From Coptis chinensis (taxonomy: Eukaryota > Streptophyta > Magnoliopsida > Ranunculales > Ranunculaceae): DNA of 64,000 nt. The DNA lies in assembly GCA_015680905.1 (NCBI GenBank), contig CM027378.1, positions 103,933,501-103,997,500 on the forward strand. The letters run 5' to 3'. The translations under genes and the position numbers were made by a program. Position 1 is the first letter of the stretch. Each line of letters opens with the position of its first letter. Shown piece by piece: positions 12,825-25,100 of the stretch. Below the pieces are notes generated by a model that worked only from the letters and a program-made list of their open reading frames with translations, searched no databases and had not been told where the DNA came from.

Positions 12825-12983
12825 TTAACTAGTATTATCCCCACTAGATGAGCCAATTAAGATCTCTTTCCAAATAGATTTATAGTGTGTTTTTTGTGTG
12901 TATTTAAAAAGAGGTCCTAATTTACTATATAGTAGGGGAAAAATTCTAATTAGTTCATTTAGTTGGAGGATAATACTAGTTAA
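12825..12983. mobile_element. Small MITE with perfect 16-bp terminal inverted repeats
   Basis: The left end TTAACTAGTATTATCC and the right end GGATAATACTAGTTAA are perfect inverted repeats, and the homology extends inward imperfectly (ATGAGCCAATT against AATTAGTTCAT). Length is 159 bp. TTAA may be the target site or part of the repeat. A related truncated copy with CTAACTAGATGAGCCAATT lies near 31336-31430, so this is a family. Superfamily is unassigned. Confidence 0.75.
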
Positions 12984-15242
12984 GAATTTCAAAATAATTA
13001 ACTTCTTGTGTTCCAAAATTGCACAGATAATTAGAATTTAAGGAGTAAGAAACATTTTCTTAAGAATCAATCAAAATAAGTAATATATTAGCTAGTTAGC
13101 AATCTAAATATTCGTATTATTTGGTTAAACTCACCGTGTTATTGTTGTTGTTCTTGATTCAATCAAGTAAATGAGGTGCAACATTTGATATCAATTATCA
13201 AATGATGTCGAACTACCTGCTCAGCTGTAAGCTTATGAATATTGTTGTGTAACCCAATTTGCGATGGTGTCATCAGTCATGATTCTGCAAGTTGTGCGCA
13301 AGTTGTGGAGGAGAGGAGATTTTGTCAAACAAGCGTATTAAGGTTCGTTGCTACTTGCTAGTGGCGGAGTCCAAAATTAGTGACTGCACAATAAATGTCT
13401 TAATTAGTCAAACGTATATAATTATTTGCAATCTTAATGATCATATTTGTATCTTTCAAATGTCAGTAGTCTATATCTATACATGCATGATTTAATGTTG
13501 GGTTGGCAGTAGGATTCAACATATCGTAATTAGAATTAATGATCATGAGACCAAAAGACGTATCGTAATCAGTATTATTGATGCATTAGTTAATTTTCAT
13601 GACCCTTTTTTCATATTCTATTTTGCCACTAGGGATTTCTAAACTCTACTAACTCTTCAAGAAGCCATTTCTGTAAGCTGCTCAAGTATAGTGTATTTGC
13701 CTACTCTTGTAGTCAGTACTTAGTAAATAACAAAAAAAAAAGTGAAAAAATGTTTATGCGATTTTACTTGTTTCTCCACCCCTCTTTAGTATCTATTTAT
13801 TATTATTATTATTTCAATAATGATTAATAGCAATAAAATGTTTTTAAGCTAATTTTCAAAGAATTTCTTATGCACCACAAGTTGGTCCCCTAATAGCAAG
13901 TCCAATGGGGTGCTATATGGGGATGTTAGAAGACTCTTAAATTTGGATGATGTGATAAATCTAGTTAAATTTGTGACATTGTTTAGCAATTGCCATAATT
14001 AAATTTCAAGAGACAGACGACACAATTTTAAGGTCGTGTGTTAAATTTCGATAGAAGATAGAAATTGTATTATTGGTCCAAAAAAAATTCAACTTAAATT
14101 ACGAACCAATGGACCAGACACTGTGCTGTCCGTGTCCATTTAATACTTCAAAACATAAAAAGCGATTGGAATGAAATTCAAGATTTTGGCCGGCAAAGTA
14201 AAAACCCTATGTGGCAAGATTTTAGCAGCCCTCCATTGGACTTGGACCTAACTCCCTTACAAAACAGTGGCTTACAAAGCAGCGGCTCTTGGACGCTTTC
14301 TATGGTTATATACTATTATACTTGGACTAAGATGCATTTGAGACCGTTGAGTTGAACTATTCCAACCATGCATGCTTAGTGGCCTACTGCGTTATAGACA
14401 AACATTATAGATTTATGGGCAACGATAACTCTCGCCAATTGTTCTGCTTCATTTTCATTGTATGAACCTAAATCGAGCCCTAAATCAATGCACTGGACCA
14501 GTTTTTCCTACTGACACACACTGAAGTCAGTAACACAGTACACAGTCCAGTATTTCCAAAAGCTATGGACAAAGTAGTGTCTCATGGTTTGAAAACTGTC
14601 GGTTCTAAGATTCGCTGTTGCAGACTTCCAGTGCAGTTGATCTACAACTGTGATGTGAATTGCATTCAATGAGTCAACTAGTCAACCCAGCGAACTATCC
14701 TACCAAATCCTTTTATCCTGCTTGCTCATTTCCCCTCACAATCGGTACATTAGTACAATTGTAACTAACGCCAGATGGCATTTGGGCTTTCAACAAATCT
14801 TCGTTCTTACCTGTTAGTATTTGTAATTTCATGCACGACGAACCTTCCACACCGACAATCAAATATATCACCAACCAATACTTGACTGGATTACGTGAGT
14901 AGCATGTGGTGGCAATTTGACAATACATTATTAGAAAAGACATGGGAAGAAGTAATCATGTCAATTAAAGAGCTGTTATTTTTCTGGGCCAAAGCTCATG
15001 AGGAAACTAGTAACATTCCTTTTGAGCACTTGTGTGTAGATAGGAAAATATTTTGATTTGAGAACGGTGTTTTAAAGGGCTGTTTTTTAAGGGCCAAAGT
15101 ACATTTGATGTTATTCTTTTTGAAGCACTTTTAGTTGGTTTTTGATTTAAACGGTGTTTTCTCATCCTACATTTGATTTCTTCTTTTTTTATTTTTATTT
15201 TCAATGAAATATCTCCTATTTACTATGTTTTTATTTTTATAT

Positions 15243-15275
<33 letters not shown>

Positions 15276-15510
15276 CATGGGAGTGATTTTGAAGTTCCAA
15301 AACAGGTCATTTTCAAGTGATTAAAATTTTAAAGTTCAATACTGCAGACCAGTTTATAACTTGAGCAAAGTACAATTAGAACCCCTTTCAAAACATCTAA
15401 AAGTCTGGTATTAGGAATGCATCGCCTAAACCATATCCTGCTCGACCAAACATTTAAGCCCAAAGTCACTAAAATAAGTGATATCCAGGAAGATAATGAG
15501 ATTAGCGGCA

Positions 15511-18198
15511 TCAGGTTTCTCTAGCAGGGGCCTTTTTAGCAGCCTCTGCTGCAGCTTTCTCTGCTTCAATTTCAGCAACAATAGTATCAATCTCAGCTTC
15601 CTCTAATTGACGCAGCCCGTGTTCTTTTGTCATAACAGCAACCTCTATGTTCTTTCCTCCACTCTCAACAACCTAAGGGCAAAAGGAAATCATTTACAGT
15701 TATCAACTGACATAAGCTAATGCATATACAACAAGGTCCAAGACATGTACTTAAAATTCTTTTCTTTGGAAAGTTAAAACAAACTTCTCGAGTCCTTAAT
15801 ATCTGAGCAAAATATTGCCTTTTGTTTCATAGTTCTGGTCTCAGATATCATGAATTCATAATTAAGGACTAGCAAACTTATTGATGTTACTTATTAGTTA
15901 GTTGTAACGAAGAAGAATTCAATCATCATATGAGGGGCAGGCTCATACACATTTAGTACACCATATATACATCTATAATGAAACTTCTTGTGGTTTCACA
16001 AAGTTTTTCAATCTGCAAGTATACAAATACATCCACAGTAGAACAAAACAAAAAAAAAAAATAGACCTTTATTTTTTTTCAAAGACTAAAAACACTTTTT
16101 AGCAATAAATAAATAGGATCCAAACACCCCCTAAATTTCAACAGAACTTAAACTGATATACCTAGTAGCCCAAGAAATGAAGATATTGGGATTGAATTAA
16201 AATGTTTAAGAACTAAGATTGAAGGCAAACGACGGAGAATGCATATAACAAGTCCTTTTTGCCAAATCCAGGCACGGATAAGACACACAATTCTAGATTT
16301 CATTTTAACTTATCAACACACAATAAACAGATGCTAGTGAATTCATCTCGACGATATAACTTTATAAACCTGTTGTTTCATTGGTCAATATAATATTCTG
16401 AAGCCACATCTTTCTCTCCATTTTAAGATTCAAAACCTTACTATTACGTCATAGTAAAGTACACACTATCAAATGAATTTAACCTAAGCATGATATATCA
16501 AATCTACACACACAAAACAAAAGATACCGATTTCAAGAACTTAAGAAATAAATTATTGATCAAACTTCAACGCTGAATTAAGGGTAGCTAAGGACCAAAT
16601 TATTGTGTTTGAACGACCAAGTTATTATCAACAAATTGACACAGACATATAACTTGGGTTGACAATCCAGAAAGCCTAGAGACTATATTTTCTTTAATTT
16701 TCAGCACATAACCAGACTTCTCTACTCCTTATCCAACCTCGAACCGAAGTTTTTTGGAAGTTCAAGTTTCTGATTTGTATGTGTTCAACTCTTAAAATCA
16801 AAAAGTTGAGAGACTTCTGTAAAGGACCCCAAGTTAACTCATCCGAAACAAAATTTTAAGATAAGCTAAAATTACTATGGCATTCCCTACTCTCAGAAGT
16901 TAATTTCCAACAGACTTTTAATTTGATGCAGTCAAGGTACTTTTTTCTCACTTTCTACAAAACTTAAACAATAATTAGTGGATATATCTCTCCATGAAGA
17001 TAGATCATTACACTGTTTCTCTTAAAATCTCCAAGAGTAAGCTAAAGATACGACCATAAGAGAAACAAAAAAATAAAACCCAAACTTCTAGTCAATTTTC
17101 GTTTCAGAGACCAGGACTGCTATCATAATGGAAATCTTTGCCTCAACCTTGAGCCTAGAAATTACCTCAAACAAGAGAAGAATGGGAAAATAAAGGACGT
17201 TGAGAAGGCAAAAAATTACCACAATACAACTAAGAACACCCACCTAACACATGTGAAATTCCAGAACCCAGCTACAATGATTTCATGGGAACAAAATTAC
17301 ATGCGACCGGTAAACATGTACTAAATTATAGCGTACATGCAGAATATTAGCTACGCTACAAGGGAATATTTATCTCAACAATTGTCATAAACGAAATAAA
17401 ACAAAAGTAATATATCAGAACTGGGCACATGGATTAAGTATAATACTTAAGAGGTCATTTCAATTAAAAATGAAAAAGTACCTCAAGTAAAGCACGAATT
17501 GCAAGCTTAACAGTTTCCTGACCAGAGGTATCCTTATAATTCTTCTCCAAAAACTCTCGCATAGAATTAGAGTTTCTCCCAGTTGCATTAGCTTTCCAAG
17601 CTGAAAAAGTCCCCGACGGATCAGTCTGATAAAGTGCTGGAACACCAGTATAAGGGTCAAAACCCACAATTAAAGTCGAAAGACCAAATGGTCTAACACC
17701 ACCACTCTGTGTATACTTCTGCTGTAGACCAGCAATGTAACGCGTTATATATTCAACCGTTACGGGATCCTCAACAGTAAGCCTATGACTTTGACATTCA
17801 ATTCTTGCTTTGTTTATCAGTACACGTGCATCAGCTTTTAGTCCAGCACATGCCAATGCTATATGATCATCCAAGTTCACAATCTTTCTAACCGATCTAC
17901 AAATACAACCAACAATCTTGATTTAGACCTAAAACCCTAAACCCTCTAATTGCATAAATGACTTTACTTTAGGATCAATTAACAAGTTGCATAAATAGAT
18001 CTATCTATAAAAATGAGAAATAGACCTGGAATCTTGAAGTTTAGCGGCTGATTTTTTTTCGACACCAAGAACGATAGTGTCGAGCCCACGAACGCCAACA
18101 GCGGCGTTTCCTTTGCGAACAGCTTCCAGTGCGTATTCGACTTGAAATAGATGACCGTCTGGTGAGAAAACTGTGATTGCTCGATCGTATCTTGCCAT
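15511..18198 (-). CDS. PAD1: 20S proteasome subunit alpha type-7 (PAD1)
   Basis: Three exons on the minus strand, 18198-18026, 17896-17482 and 15672-15511, with GT-AG borders and consistent phases, give 249 residues, the family's usual length. The product starts [20 protein letters not shown], which is the alpha-subunit N-terminal signature. It contains the family-typical [14 protein letters not shown] and [17 protein letters not shown] segments and ends in an acidic, Ala/Lys-rich tail ([20 protein letters not shown]). Alpha subunits form the outer ring of the 20S core, gate entry and contact the regulatory particle in cytosol and nucleus. They have no catalytic threonine, and none is expected here. 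Intron 2 is long (1.8 kb) and shows no insertion I can delimit. The start is fixed by the signature. The gene lies about 0.9 kb from the 3' end of the AHK1 gene in the same orientation. Confidence 0.98.
17932..17945 (+). promoter_or_regulatory. Telo-box-like motif in PAD1 intron 1
   Basis: AAACCCTAAACCCT lies in the first intron, about 250 bp after the PAD1 start codon. Telo-boxes near the 5' ends of plant housekeeping and translation genes act with site II elements. A TGGGCC site II word (18325-18330) and further GGCCC words lie about 130-160 bp upstream of the start. The combination fits a constitutively expressed, growth-linked gene. This is inference from motif pairing. Confidence 0.45.
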
Positions 18199-18324
18199 TT
18201 TTCTTCTTCTTCTTCTTGCTTTTTTTTTCCTTTTTTTTATAGAGCGGAGAAAAAGTTTTGCAGGTTCTACTTGAGAAACAAGACAAGACTGATCCAGCCT
18301 TCAAAGTATGAATATTGGGTTTCA

Positions 18325-18355
18325 TGGGCCGGAGGCCCGTAGTAAGAGATTAGGC
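18325..18355. promoter_or_regulatory. Site II (TGGGCC) cluster in the PAD1 promoter
   Basis: TGGGCC at 18325-18330 is followed by GGAGGCCCG and then TAGGCCCG within 30 bases, all about 130-160 bp upstream of the PAD1 initiation codon at 18198. Site II words bind TCP factors and are enriched in promoters of proteasome and ribosomal genes. No clear TATA box is visible on the minus strand here, which is also typical. Confidence 0.45.
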
Positions 18356-18400
18356 CCGTATGTATACACTACTGTAGACATGTGTAAATTACTATTTTAT

Positions 18401-18893
18401 TAGATAACTGCAAGTAGTGGGGGTGAGCAGAGAGTGGAGAAGAGAGAGAGAGAGTTGGAAAGTGAAAAAAGGAGGGAGGCAGACAGACAGAAACCTACCA
18501 AACTACATTTGTACTCCCCACCCCTCCCAAAAACGTCGTTCCACTCTCTTGACTAGATAACTGTTGAGAGGAGGGTGGAGAAGAGAGAGAGAAAATTAGG
18601 GTTTGGTTGAGAGAGAGAGAATAGGTGAGAAGACAAACAGACAAAAACGCTCCCTCACTTGACTACTGCTTTGAAAAAGTGGGAGTGAGAGAGATAGCGT
18701 GAGTTAGGGCTTTGGGTGGGTGAAAAAAAAAGATAGAGAGATGGTTCCGGCGGAGAGAGAGAGAGGAAAAGAAAGAGTGTTTAGGAAAGAAGATAAAAAG
18801 AGAGAATGAAAACAAACATAAGCCTACTAAATAGAATTTTAGGCCACATACCCCTTCTCCTAGAACGTTCACTCCGCTCACTTGATTACCGGT
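18401..18893. repeat. Purine-rich dispersed repeat, tandem partial copies
   Basis: Between AHK1 and PAD1 lie two to three partial copies of a unit that starts TAGATAACTGCAAGTAGTGG, runs through GAGAGTGGAGAAGAGAGAGA and GGTTTGGTTGAGAGAGAG, and ends near GGCCACATACCCC and CCGCTCACTTGATTAC. A single related copy is at 28945-29166. The strong A/G strand bias excludes coding. It is probably a non-autonomous element or a promoter-derived repeat, but I could not find inverted termini or target duplications. Confidence 0.65.
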
Positions 18894-19138
18894 TCAATTA
18901 AGACCCTATAGATGTGCGTTTGCGGCTTCGAAAACAAATAATATGAGAGATCTGTAACAAGCTAAATGTACTCTTTAACTTTTCTCAAGTTTATGTATAT
19001 TTCTATATAGCAACGAATTGACAATCTACTTTTCTTGCCTGTTGGCTGTTGCTGCATTATACCTGTTTACAATCAAATGCTACCTAAGCCAACAGGTTTA
19101 TTAGCTAATGCCAGTTGTTACGTCTTCAGGTAAAAATG

Positions 19139-22100
19139 TTAAACCACCCCCTTTGTTAGTGAAAGAATGGTGGACATCATTAGTTTGCAGTCAATTGGCT
19201 TTGTTAAATACGCGTCCATCCCCACCTCCAAGCATTTGGCTTCATCTGATGACATTGCATGTGCCGTCAAAGCAACAATAGGGATGTGAAAACCAGTTCC
19301 CTCCTCAAGTTTCCTGATTGCTTTTGTTGCTTCATACCCATCCATCCTTGGCATCTGCGCTTTCCATAGAAGAAGCAACGGCTAAGAAGCTGCATCGGCA
19401 AATATTAATGAAGAAAAGGCTATCTGTACTAATTAAAAACATTCTCTAATGTTTACCTGGCAATCCATGAGAATCAGATGGAATGCTGGAAATTCTTGGA
19501 TTTGCATATGTGACATCACTTCTCCATCTTCTGGGTATAATGCCCGTTTTCTACACTCTGCATCTAAGGGACACTTCAGAGCCTCTACTGCTTGCTGTCC
19601 ATCTCCTACAACCACAACCATAGCTCCCATTTTTTCAAGCATTATTGTTGCAACCCTCTGTAGTACTGGTGTATCTTCTGCTAGAAGTATACACAGGCCT
19701 TCAAGAGATTTCTGCCGCGAAACGAGCCTGTTTGTATCTATATGGTTTGGATCCATAAGATCATTGTTGACCCTTTGATGTTGACTAATTACCGAACTTC
19801 CACATCTAGATTCTGATAATGCAGATATCTTTCCTCCATCTGAATGATGTAACAAATTTCCATTATTAACAGCAGTTTTTCTATATTGGTTTTCCGGATT
19901 CAAACTCTTTCCAGTCAAGCCTACAGTACGACTGAGCTCAACTAAGCCGTTGTTAAGCCCATTGCAGCGTGTTGCACTATTTTTCATCCTTCTTTCTCCA
20001 ACAACTGCACTACCATTCAAATGTAAACTTCTTCCATCAGAAGCATCGGAATCATCTGAGCTAACAGCATCATAATGAAAGGGATCAATTTCTAGAGATT
20101 CATGCAAGTCACGTTCCACTGTGGAAGTTCTTGAAGCGTTAACACCTTTTCTCTGAAGTACAAGATTTCTTTCTTTTACAACAGCATCCAAAATCTGAAC
20201 CAATTTTGCTTTGTATAGTGGTTTATTAACCATCAGTAGATGCCCATTTTTTCGGAGTTCCATCTTAACAGCATTGCAGGTGTCATGGTTTAGTACCCAT
20301 GCAAACTTTGCCTTCCCATGATACTTGTCAAGGAACTTGAGCTGTTCTTTCCATATACTTGTACTCAGGTCAAGCAGTCCTATATCAACTATAATCACAA
20401 AATTTGAAGTCACTAAATTTTGTGAGTATAGTACTTCATTTCTCAGAACTCCATTTGTCTCTATTTCAACGCCACTTTTGCTTTCAGGAAAGACGTCCTG
20501 AAGAATTTGAGTCAGTTCATTCCACTCGGACACTTCCCGAGTACAGACACCACCTTTTCTCAACCATTGGGACATGATAGATCTACTCATCCTTCCATTA
20601 AGTGCGAGCAAGACCTGCATTTTCATTTAAGAAACATTCACTTGATGATACAAAGTTGGTATGTTCTGTGAAAATTGTGAATATACGTAAAATTAAGAAG
20701 TAAGAATCTGAATTTTTCCAAAAACAAAGCAAACTGAATTAGATGAATAAGCTTGAAAACCTCAATTGCTAGTGCAGATCGCTTGTCAGAGGATATGAAT
20801 CTTATAAGTTAATTTTCAAAAAAAAAACGAGGACAAAGGATATCATCACTGGACAAAAAGGGTAACCAAACAGAGAGCCGTTATTGTCTCAAACAGAACC
20901 TGGCCCCGAAGGATACATCATCAGGATTGTTCCCACCTAAGCGTCTAGCTATAATAGATATGACTCATAATATTAATTCAATAGTGAGGAAGTACAAGAT
21001 CTGCAGAAAGTGCTACCATCAAGCTATGTTTGGTGAATTCTTTTTCTTCATTCTGTCCAGCACCATCTCCAGGTGTATTGAAAACCAAGGATAGTTGCAT
21101 CAGAGTCCCCGGACCATCCTTCTCCACAACTTTGATTTCTCCACCCATTTTGTTAACCTGGAAAGCCGATTTGTAATAAGAAAGGTGGATTATTAGAGAT
21201 AATAATTTATGAGTATACAAGGCAGAGGGAACTTCATGTGAATTATCTGACTTTATGGATGAAAAGAGATCCATGTAACATTTATAACAAATGTACATTT
21301 CTAATGTCGAGAATACTAATCTGGTGAAGTGGCAGATGCTGAAGCATTTCCCTAGAAAAGCATCTTAAAATCATTTGTTCACTGAAATTAAATTAGGAGA
21401 ACTAAAGAGTGCTCATTGCCCTCACAGATCACATTGAAAGTTTCTTATCCTGTCCCTCATCCTGGTAGAATCACCCTATTTATTTATGTACTACTGTTGA
21501 TATACATAAAAAATCAAATCAAATACTTCAAACATTTCGCTTACCAAGGTGCGCACAATGCACAATCCCAGACCAGTACCACCGTGCCTGAAAATTAGAA
21601 GAGTCTCATGACCATTATTTTATGCCTTTATAACTTATCTATAGTCACAAAGAGATTCATGGAGTTCCCACACGCTCATCGACCTAGACAATCCAACAGA
21701 TGGCCACACTTGTGTTGCCTAAGCCCAAAGTTATGTCAATGAGAAGACCCAACTATCTGAACCAGTTGCAGTAACTCCAATGACAATGCAGAAGTTGATG
21801 GCTCGATTGGATAGATTGAAAGCACTTCTAAAATTGAACTGGTTGCGTGAGGCAACAAATTATTCAAGAGAAGATTAAGCAATTGGAAGGTCTAGATCGA
21901 TAAGCTTGTGCACCATGCAGACTGAGTGGGGTGGGGGGGTGTTATAGTAATTATATGTGGGAGTTAATGCAATTTCAACCTATATGTACTTACGTTCGAG
22001 TGGTAGAGGGGTCAGCTTGCTCAAAACTCTCAAATACGGCCTCCCATTTGCTTGGATCAATTCCTACAATCAGAGAAAATATTACTTATTGTTTGTCAGA

Positions 22101-25100
22101 ATTCTTGGGGTCAAGAAAGTAGCTCAGAGGACAAAGTAGTCATACATACCACAGCCAGTATCTTCAACTTCAAACCAAATAATTATTTTGTTTTCCTTCT
22201 TTAATGTTCTCTTGGAATTGTTTTCCTGTTGCTTTGACTTCGTTCGTGGCAAAGATTGAGAATCCTTCTGATCAAGAGGCAACTTCTCAGAATAAGTAGT
22301 AGTATTGAATCTCTCACACCATCCACGCAAAATAATATGTCCCGCTGTAAAGATATCAAGAAAGTAAAGCCTGCAAGGTTATTTTTCATGATTTTATCAA
22401 ATAGAATGGCTCTTACTTTTACTACTGCAAATTTTGAATGAATGAAGACTACATATTCTACTTGGAAGATCAAACAAAATATGAGTACTACTGGAGCTTA
22501 GTATGTCCTTACTTGTGATATGTTGTTCCTCTTTTATATTTTATTCTTGGCAGACTCTTGCTCTCACTTGGTAACTACCTTAACCAATGCAGCTCTACGA
22601 TAACTATGGATAGCTTCTCCGCTAACTATAGATAGACTTCCATCTATGTGTTATTGACTTTAGCATGTTCACCAGTGGCTAAGGCCTAAGAGCTCAGTGG
22701 CCATATGACAACACATCAACTCTGGGTGATTCAAGAGCCTTGAGTGAGCTTACGAGACTGACCTACATCCTCCTTATATAGACTTGAAAGACACTGTGTA
22801 TAGGAATTCCCTCGGCAAGTCTAGTATGTCTCTCTAGTTATGAGTGGTGGCCAGTGGTCACACACTAGCTCAATGAATTACAACTCAAGCATTATATTAT
22901 GTTGGGATATTGCAGTAGTTCATACTAACTGTTAACCGAATGGATTAACAACATTTTCATTTGCACATGACCACTAATCTTTCATTAACTCATTAAGTAG
23001 ATCTGGTGCAACTAAGATATCCAGTAGAAGATAGCAAAAGTATAAGTTAACTTACACGAGGTAAACTTCAAAGAATTGCTGATGAGGTTTGCAAATATTT
23101 GAACCACTCGAGCAGAGTCTCCTAGAACTAATTTTGGCATATCATCTACAGAAGAAAAGAGACACTAGGTTATCATGAGAATAGACCAATAATCCGAGAG
23201 ATCAATATTTTGTAATTAGTCTTTGGAAGAATTTTATCAGTTCTAATTACAGTATGTGCAACATACCAGAAAGATCTAAAACGATCTCAACATTGTGGTT
23301 GATGCACTGCACAGAAAACATATCCACCAGTCCTTCAAGTTCTCGTCCCAAGTCAAATTCAGCTTTTTCAAGGACTAGTTTTCCCGATTCAACCTACAGC
23401 ATTTGCAAAAATATCCTATATATTGAATTGGCTCAAATATGACTCCTACATTGTAGAAAAGAAGGGCAGATAGGAGATAGCGACATGGCGTAATCTGATG
23501 AACCTCGATAATCCTAAATATACCCTTTCATTCATGTCACAGAAGTGAGGAATTAGCTATATTGTCATTCGTTAGCCAGATGACTAGAATCAACTGGAGA
23601 ACTCTATATTCCACTCTATATTGGAAGTTTGAATGGTTACTTGGAGAGCTAGATTTATCACAAGGTTCGTAGGATCTCTTGAGGATAATGAGATCTATTC
23701 TTAGGTAGATGGTAAGCAATACATGTTCTATTTTCTATTAACAAAAAAAAAATTTGTACGGAAGACACTCATGCCTTTTGAATCTTTTCTATTTCTAGTA
23801 CATATTTCTACTAATATTTGTTTAATATGAATCAAATATCGGGTTTTTACCTTAAGGAAACACCGCCGTTTTCCAGATTTAAACTTACCAAAGATGCTCA
23901 CCTTACTGATGTCCAAAATGTTATTAAGAAGCCGAAGAAGAGCAGTTGAGCACTTCCGGATCTGTGTAACTGTTGCATATTGCTCATTTGATAGACAATC
24001 ATCACAGATAAGAATGTCTAACAACCCAATGACAGCAGCCATAGGTGTGCGCAACTCATGGCTAGAATGCACAGAAGAAAGAAAAGTTTTACTTACAGTG
24101 AATATGAACATAATGAAATTTCAATCAAATCAATAAAGTTTCAACCACGTGAAGAAATATTCATGACAAGATGAACTAATATTTATTTGAAGTATATTAT
24201 GTACTTTCTGAATTTCTCAAGGGATACATTTTCTCAGGAAAAAGAAGAAAAGATCAGTCTATTTTTCCATGAAAAAAAATAGAGGAAGAGTTGTCTTATC
24301 ATATGCTTTTAGGTACCTACAAAAGAAGAGATATGTAAACCAATATTGAAATGTGTACTTCCTTGTTTATGAGTGAGCATCATACTCCCGGTCATTTCAT
24401 AAAATAAATGAGCACATAAATAGAACCACATAGCATTGACCTCTGTACCTCATGTTTGCTAAGAATTGGCTTTTATAGTTGCTTGAAGCCTCTGCCCGTC
24501 TTCTAGCGTCCAGATGACTTATCAGTTCTGCTCTAAGTTTCATTTCCTTGGAAACTCCACTTGTTAATATCAATATGCAGACACAGCCAATGATCAGAAT
24601 ACAAATTGATGCCGATATCAATATAACTAACGTTGTAAGGGCTCTCTGATCTACCTTCCCCATCACATATTTTCTCGGAATGATAATGACACCCACCTGC
24701 GAAAAGTCCAGTATTACAAACGCTAGTAGACACGACATACTTACTTTTAGTTTCAGCATATTGCATAATTATATGATCTGGATGAATGACCAACATAATC
24801 ATGAAATGTCACTTTTTTTTGTCAAGAAAGTTTAAGTTTGATACATAGATGTTAGCCCAAATTTCCAATTTTCCAACCACTGGAATACCGGTTAAAATTG
24901 AAGTTTTGCCTACATTAAGACAAATAATAAGAAAAAGAAGAAGAAGACCATGATCCAATAGATTAATAGGCCAAAATAAACAATATCCAGATTGCCAAAA
25001 TTCTGATAGTATTGAAACTGAAATCACATTTTCACTTACTACTCACCCTGCCTGCATACAGAAATAGAAAGGAGAAAAAAAACAAATCAAAATCAATGCA

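Larger units (their letters stand above)
6715..15510. other. Gene-poor intergenic region
   Basis: I see no gene in these 8.8 kb. Open frames are short, without family resemblance or plausible splice structure. Contents I can name are a 39-bp foldback (7750-7788), a 20-bp palindrome (8314-8333), a MITE (12825-12983), homopolymer A runs (12407-12434, 28 bases; 15244-15273, 30 bases), a TTA microsatellite near 13796-13812, and an imperfect duplicated stretch (about 15050-15200). The stretch between 8980 and 9420 may be a further decayed insertion but has no clear ends. Confidence 0.7.

Noticed and set aside
13292-13495. Plus-strand open frame starting MCASCGGEEIL
   Set aside because: A single short frame with no splice partners, no family match and random-looking composition.
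15672-17482. Separate gene in the long second intron of PAD1
   Set aside because: No open frame of meaningful length and no recognisable domain; splice borders on both sides fit PAD1.
18041-18325. Lys-rich minus-strand frame overlapping PAD1 exon 1
   Set aside because: It is an out-of-frame shadow of PAD1 exon 1 plus a homopolymer-rich leader.
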